Shown here in pieces: positions 61,423-64,000 of a stretch of 64,000 nt of DNA (position 1 is its first letter; every line of letters begins with the position of its first letter). The stretch comes from Paracoccus cavernae (GTDB lineage Bacteria; Pseudomonadota; Alphaproteobacteria; Rhodobacterales; Rhodobacteraceae). Location: contig JAUFRC010000001.1 in NCBI GenBank assembly GCA_030410095.1, forward strand, positions 880,501 to 944,500, in the 5' to 3' direction. A model generated the notes under the pieces. The model did not search any database. It was not told the DNA's origin and saw nothing but the letters and a program-made list of their open reading frames with translations. A program made the position numbers and the translations under genes.

Positions 61423-62208
61423 TCAGTTGGTGGCAGGCGTCGTGGTGGTCGTTGCGGCAGGCGGCGTTGTCGATGTGGCCGGAGCGCTTGGCGTCGCCGA
61501 GCCGGTCGCATTTTCAACCGCATTGCCTACGGCTTGGGCCGCATTGTCGACCGCATTGGCGGCATCGGTGCCGAGCTCGCGTGCCGTCTCGGCCGCGGCG
61601 CCGGCCGCGTCGGATACCGCATCGACAGCGCGACCTGCCGCATCGGAGGCAGCCTCGACCGCCTGGCCGGTCGCCTCGCGGGTCGCGGTCGCGGCATTGC
61701 CCACGGCCTCTTCAACGACGGTTGCGGTCGAGGAGGCGGCTTCGGTCGCGGCCGTGCCCAGCTGTTCCGCCGCCTCACCAGCCGAAGACGCGGCATCGTC
61801 GAGCGCTTCGGTGGCGGGGCTGGTGCCCGGGCTGGTGGTCGCGCCCGAAGCCGGGCTCGCAGCGGGATCGGCTGCGGGTGCCGGAGTTACGGGTGCGGGT
61901 GTGGCGGGGGTGGTTGCCTCGGGTGCCGGTGCTGCCGGAGCGGGGCTCGGCTCGACCGGAGCGGGCGTGCTCGGTTCGGTGGTTGCGGGGGCCGTGACGG
62001 CAGCCGGTTCGGTCGTGGTCACGCCGTCTTGCTGCATGAAATACTGCAGGACGAAATAGGCCACGGCCAGAGCCAGCAGGATCCCTATGATCAGCGGCAG
62101 CGGCGAAGAGCGGCGCTCGACCGGCTCGACATAGGTTTCTACAACCGGAGGTGCCTGCTCGCCGGCGGTCTGCGACTTTTGCGAGTCATTGGGATCGATA
62201 TGCGTCAT
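61423..62208 (-). CDS. Ala/Pro/Thr-rich single-pass membrane protein
   Basis: Not recognised as a known family. Intact, about 261 residues from the ATG of MTHIDPNDSQKSQ, which has GGAG at a good distance. One membrane helix (LIIGILLALAVAYFVLQYF) near residue 45 is followed by a Pro/Ala/Thr-rich linker (about 70-125), then an Ala-rich segment of about 100 residues with an 11-residue-like rhythm (DAAGRAVDAVSDAAGAAAET) resembling LEA or apolipoprotein-like amphipathic helices, then a Thr/Pro tail. Probably cytoplasmic N-terminus and periplasmic body. Closed by its own terminator. Confidence 0.7.
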   Translation of the reverse strand: MTHIDPNDSQKSQTAGEQAPPVVETYVEPVERRSSPLPLIIGILLALAVAYFVLQYFMQQDGVTTTEPAAVTAPATTEPSTPAPVEPSPAPAAPAPEATTPATPAPVTPAPAADPAASPASGATTSPGTSPATEALDDAASSAGEAAEQLGTAATEAASSTATVVEEAVGNAATATREATGQAVEAASDAAGRAVDAVSDAAGAAAETARELGTDAANAVDNAAQAVGNAVENATGSATPSAPATSTTPPAATTTTTPATN

Positions 62209-62516
62209 ATGGTGCACTCCGTATGCTGTGGTCTTTGGATGTCGTTCGGATCGGCGGCCGCGTGGAGAAGCCTCGCGGCAGGGCTATTGCAGGACGGGTA
62301 CTTGGGTGATGAAGAAGCGCTCCATCCCTTGGCCGCAAGTCCGGCGCTGTCCTTTCGGTCTTTCTGTCGGAACCCGCTCCTTCTCCGGTTCCGCGTTTTC
62401 CGGTTCCGCCGTCATGGCAGGTTGCGCAGACTTGCGAGCCGGCAGTCCTGCGGGTAACACTCCATTTCCGCACAAGTTCCGCGCCTGTGCCGATTTTTAC
62501 AAGGCGGAGGTTCCTC
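62209..62516. other. Divergent intergenic region without a visible gene
   Basis: 308 bp between the Ala/Pro-rich membrane protein (minus) and pepN (plus). Short reading frames exist on the minus strand but none has a ribosome site or family resemblance. It should hold the two divergent promoters; I could not place them with confidence. AAGGCGGAGG just before 62517 is the pepN ribosome site. Confidence 0.5.
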
Positions 62517-64000
62517 ATGACCGAAACGCATTATCTGTCCGACTGGCAGCCCTACCCGTTCAATGTTCTGGAAACGCGTCTGGAATTCGACCTTGCCCCG
62601 AAAGGGACCAAAGTCAAATCCGAGATCGCTTTCACCGCAACTCACCCGGCGATCTGGTGCTCGACGGTGCCGGACTGCGCACCAAGGCGCTCAGGATCGA
62701 CGGGCGCGAGATCGCGCCAACCGATCTGCGCCAGACCGAAAGCAGCCTGACGATCGCGCAAAGCGCTTTGCCCGAAGGCGATTTCACCTTCTCGGCCGAG
62801 GTCGAGATCGATCCCGAGGCCAATACCGCGCTCGAGGGACTTTACCTTTCGGGCGGGATTTTCTGCACGCAATGCGAGGCGGAGGGTTTCCGCCACATCA
62901 CATGGTATCCCGACCGCCCCGATGTGATGGCGCCGTTCCATGTCGTGCTCCGCTCCGACAAGCCGGTGCTGCTGTCGAACGGCAATCCGGTAGCGAGCGA
63001 AAAGGGCCGCGCCGAATGGCATGATCCCTGGCCCAAGCCCGCCTATCTCTTTGCGCTGGTCGCAGGCGATCTGGTCGCAATCGACGACCATTTCACCACC
63101 CGTTCGGGCAAGCCGGTCGATCTGCATGTCTGGGTGCGTCCGGGCGATCAGGACCGCGCCGATTTCGCGATGGAGTCGCTCAAGAAGTCGATGATCTGGG
63201 ACGAAGAGGTTTACGGCCGCGAATATGATCTCGATGTGTTCAACATCGTGGCGGTCGACGATTTCAACATGGGCGCGATGGAGAACAAGGGGCTGAACAT
63301 CTTCAACTCCAAACTGGTTCTGTCGAGCCCCGCTACCGCCACCGATCTGGATTACGAGCGCATCGAAGGCGTGATCGCGCACGAATATTTCCACAACTGG
63401 ACCGGCAACCGCATCACCTGCCGCGACTGGTTCCAGCTGTGCCTCAAGGAAGGCCTGACGGTTTTCCGCGACCAGAGCTTCACCAGCGACATGCGCTCGG
63501 CCGCGGTCAAGCGCATCAGCGATGTCCAGACCCTGCGCGCGCGGCAGTTCCGCGAGGATCAAGGCCCCCTCGCCCATCCGCCGCGTCCCGACCACTTTCA
63601 GGAAATCAACAATTTCTACACCGCCACCGTCTATGAAAAGGGCGCCGAGATCATCGGCATGCTCAAGCGGCTGGTAGGCGACGAAAACTACCGCAAGGCG
63701 CTGGATCTCTATTTCGAGCGTCACGACGGTCAGGCCTGCACGATCGAGGACTGGCTTGCGGTCTTCCATGACGCGACGGGCCGCGATCTGACGCAGTTCA
63801 AGCATTGGTACACCGATGCCGGCACGCCGCAGCTGACCATGATCGAGGATTGGCAAGACGGGCACCTGCGCCTGACCTTCCGTCAGGAAACCCCCGCGAC
63901 CCCGGCCAAAGCCACAAGCCGCCGCGCGTCATTCCGATCGCGATCGGCCTTATCAGCCCCAATGGCGACGAGGTTCTGCCCTGACCGTGTTGGAGATGAC
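62517..64000 (+). CDS. pepN: Aminopeptidase N, cut by the window end (three frameshifts)
   Basis: M1-family zinc aminopeptidase, cytoplasmic. The N-terminal half is present from MTETHYLSDWQPYPFN. The substrate motif FNMGAMENKGLN lies near residue 252, the zinc site HEYFHNWTGNR near 288 with the third ligand in CLKEGLTVFRDQ near 311. One base is lost near 62641 (SPGDLVLDGAGLRTKALRID follows), one near 63905 and one near 63982, after which the last readable residues fit the family. The C-terminal helical domain lies beyond 64000. Confidence 0.95.

Noticed and set aside
62284..62518. Short minus-strand frames upstream of pepN
   Set aside because: No ribosome site, compositionally like non-coding shadow, and they run over the pepN start.

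Overview
This is GC-rich chromosomal DNA from an alphaproteobacterium, most likely a member of the Rhodobacteraceae (Paracoccus/Rhodobacter-like). The evidence is the protein families and their neighbourhoods: accB-accC-aat-DUF2155-mlaD-NDUFA12, the fused PntA, the divergent putR/putA pair, leuA followed by the mreBCD-mrdA-rodA cell-shape operon, and the intergenic repeat of the type GGGGCGCTGCCCCG...TATTT. No prophage, insertion sequence, CRISPR array, tRNA or rRNA gene was seen. The content is mostly housekeeping plus several catabolic and transport modules.

The most important caveat is that 36 of about 59 genes are broken by frameshifts. In every case the frame is restored by adding bases, never by removing one. 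Summed over the window about 63 bases are missing, roughly one per kb, and where the exact place can be read it is usually one G or C of a short run. The affected genes include essential ones (mreB, mreC, mrdA, rodA, kup, pepN, tkt). Restoring the frames also restores ATGA start/stop overlaps. I therefore treat these as sequence errors, annotate each gene over its full span, and give the approximate shift positions.

Layout. 1-4.2 kb: tkt, a DMT exporter and a lipid A type acyltransferase. 4.3-10.4 kb: accBC, aat, DUF2155, mlaD, NDUFA12, clpX, clpP. 10.6-16 kb: pth, three DUF genes, a CcdA-like protein, a YigZ-family gene, fur and a VIT-family transporter with an operator-like palindrome between the last two. 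16-21.3 kb: a five-gene oligopeptide-type ABC importer on the minus strand. 21.4-25.5 kb: putR/putA for proline degradation. 25.6-29.4 kb: a YgiC/YgiB pair, eda and an MFS transporter. 29.5-34.2 kb: xseA, purD, a leucine leader peptide and leuA. 34.5-41 kb: mreBCD, mrdA, rodA and a GhrA-type dehydrogenase. 41.2-44.5 kb: a Bcr-type exporter and kup. 44.7-52.1 kb: rutR, a RutR box, an amidase, dihydropyrimidinase and an ABC importer. 52.2-61.3 kb: YitT, an ArsC-like protein, DUF3422, an L,D-transpeptidase, pntAB, a small methyltransferase and glcB. 61.4-64 kb: an Ala/Pro-rich membrane protein and the start of pepN.

The regulatory signals are the most rewarding part. A 32-residue leader peptide with a run of Leu codons precedes leuA. 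Its Leu segment pairs perfectly over 11 bp with a segment just upstream of the leuA start, and there is no U-tract, which suggests control of leuA at translation. A near-perfect RutR box (15/16) sits over the predicted start point of the pyrimidine-catabolic operon beside rutR. A GntR/GlcC-type palindrome with a repeated half-site 31 bp away lies upstream of glcB. A perfect TTGCAA-containing palindrome lies 14 bp upstream of fur, between fur and the VIT transporter gene.
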